Shown: positions 6,143 to 6,273 of the stretch, piece by piece
How positions within the stretch are numbered: the first letter of the stretch is position 1
Layout of the letters: each line of letters begins with the position of its first letter
Translations under genes and position numbers: made by a program
Assembly (NCBI GenBank): GCA_030147455.1
Contig: JASKZU010000251.1
Span: 1 to 6,273 of the forward strand
Reading direction: 5' to 3'
Origin: Planococcus sp. (in: firmicutes)
GTDB taxonomy: Bacteria; Bacillota; Bacilli; Bacillales_A; Planococcaceae
DNA: 6,273 nt
The notes under the pieces: model-generated
The model's input: only the letters and a program-made list of their open reading frames with translations
Database searches by the model: none
Told to the model about the DNA's origin: nothing

Positions 6143-6148
6143 ACCTCC
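6143..6148 (-). promoter_or_regulatory. Ribosome binding site that decides the small gene's start
   Basis: GGAGGT, a perfect core match, is followed by the 7-base spacer ATACAAT and the ATG at 6135. This sets the start at 6135 rather than at the in-frame ATG at 6150. Confidence 0.8.
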
Positions 6149-6211
6149 ATCAATTATCGGCTGAGAAACCAATCGGTTCTTTATCGCTCGAAATATTTTC
6201 CTAAGCTATTG

Positions 6212-6220
6212 ATTATACCA
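6212..6220 (-). promoter_or_regulatory. Extended -10 promoter of the small zinc-ribbon gene
   Basis: The minus strand reads TGGTATAAT: a perfect TATAAT at 6217-6212 preceded by the TGN extension. No good -35 box lies at 16-18 bases spacing, which is common for extended -10 promoters. Transcription would start near 6205 and give a leader of about 70 bases. Confidence 0.65.
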
Positions 6221-6223
6221 CGA

Positions 6224-6242
6224 TTAGTGCTTTATGCACTAA
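6224..6242. promoter_or_regulatory. 19-bp dyad upstream of the extended -10: candidate operator
   Basis: TTAGTGC, the loop ATAAA and GCACTAA (minus strand) form a perfect inverted repeat with 7-bp arms. It ends three bases upstream of the extended -10, so it fills the promoter spacer and the place where a -35 box would be. A protein bound there would cover RNA polymerase contacts, as a repressor or as an activator that works from the spacer. No T-tract follows on either strand, so it is unlikely to be a terminator of a gene further right. Confidence 0.5.
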
Positions 6243-6273
6243 GCCAATAGACCGGATTGAAGCGTACTGGGAG

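Noticed and set aside
5963..6250. 95-residue open frame on the plus strand at the right end
   Set aside because: It is antisense to the small zinc-ribbon gene and its promoter, with no ribosome site.

Overview
The window looks like low-to-moderate-GC Firmicutes DNA, most likely from a Bacillaceae/Planococcaceae-type Bacillales. The evidence is strong GGAGG-type ribosome binding sites, a sigma-A-like promoter with a cre-like CcpA site over its predicted start, a Gram-positive lipoprotein sugar-binding protein, and a carbohydrate ABC importer with no ATPase gene beside it. The genus is inference.

Every gene I can support lies on the minus strand, so the order below runs from high to low coordinates. 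At the right edge is a small gene (6135-5917) for a 72-residue CxC/CxxC zinc-ribbon-like protein. It has an extended -10 promoter, a perfect 19-bp dyad just upstream of that -10, and a strong intrinsic terminator (5912-5877). Next is a gene-free stretch of 358 bases (5916-5559) that carries the control region of the main operon: TTGACG - 17 bp - TATACT at 5768-5740, a cre-like palindrome at 5736-5723, a leader of about 175 nt, and a second CG-centred palindrome near the first gene.

The main operon reads: GH65 inverting glycoside phosphorylase (5558-3180), sugar-binding lipoprotein (3116-1857), MalF-type permease (1747-872), MalG-type permease (872-36), then the first three codons of another gene behind a good ribosome site (11-1, cut by the window). 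The logic is a CUT1 importer that brings an alpha-glucobiose or alpha-glucoside into the cell intact, where the phosphorylase splits it with phosphate to beta-glucose 1-phosphate plus the remaining moiety. The phosphorylase carries GPDEY and EQHIS signatures that resemble the kojibiose/nigerose/glucosylglycerol branch more than maltose phosphorylase, but the substrate cannot be fixed from sequence alone. The ATPase is presumably a shared MsmX-type protein encoded elsewhere.

Two junctions contain perfect inverted repeats: a GC-containing hairpin between binding protein and permease, and an AT-rich one between phosphorylase and binding protein. They may set unequal expression of the cistrons. 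I see no mobile element, CRISPR array, tRNA or rRNA. The window is mainly a well-formed metabolic operon, and the most open questions are its substrate and its regulatory sites.
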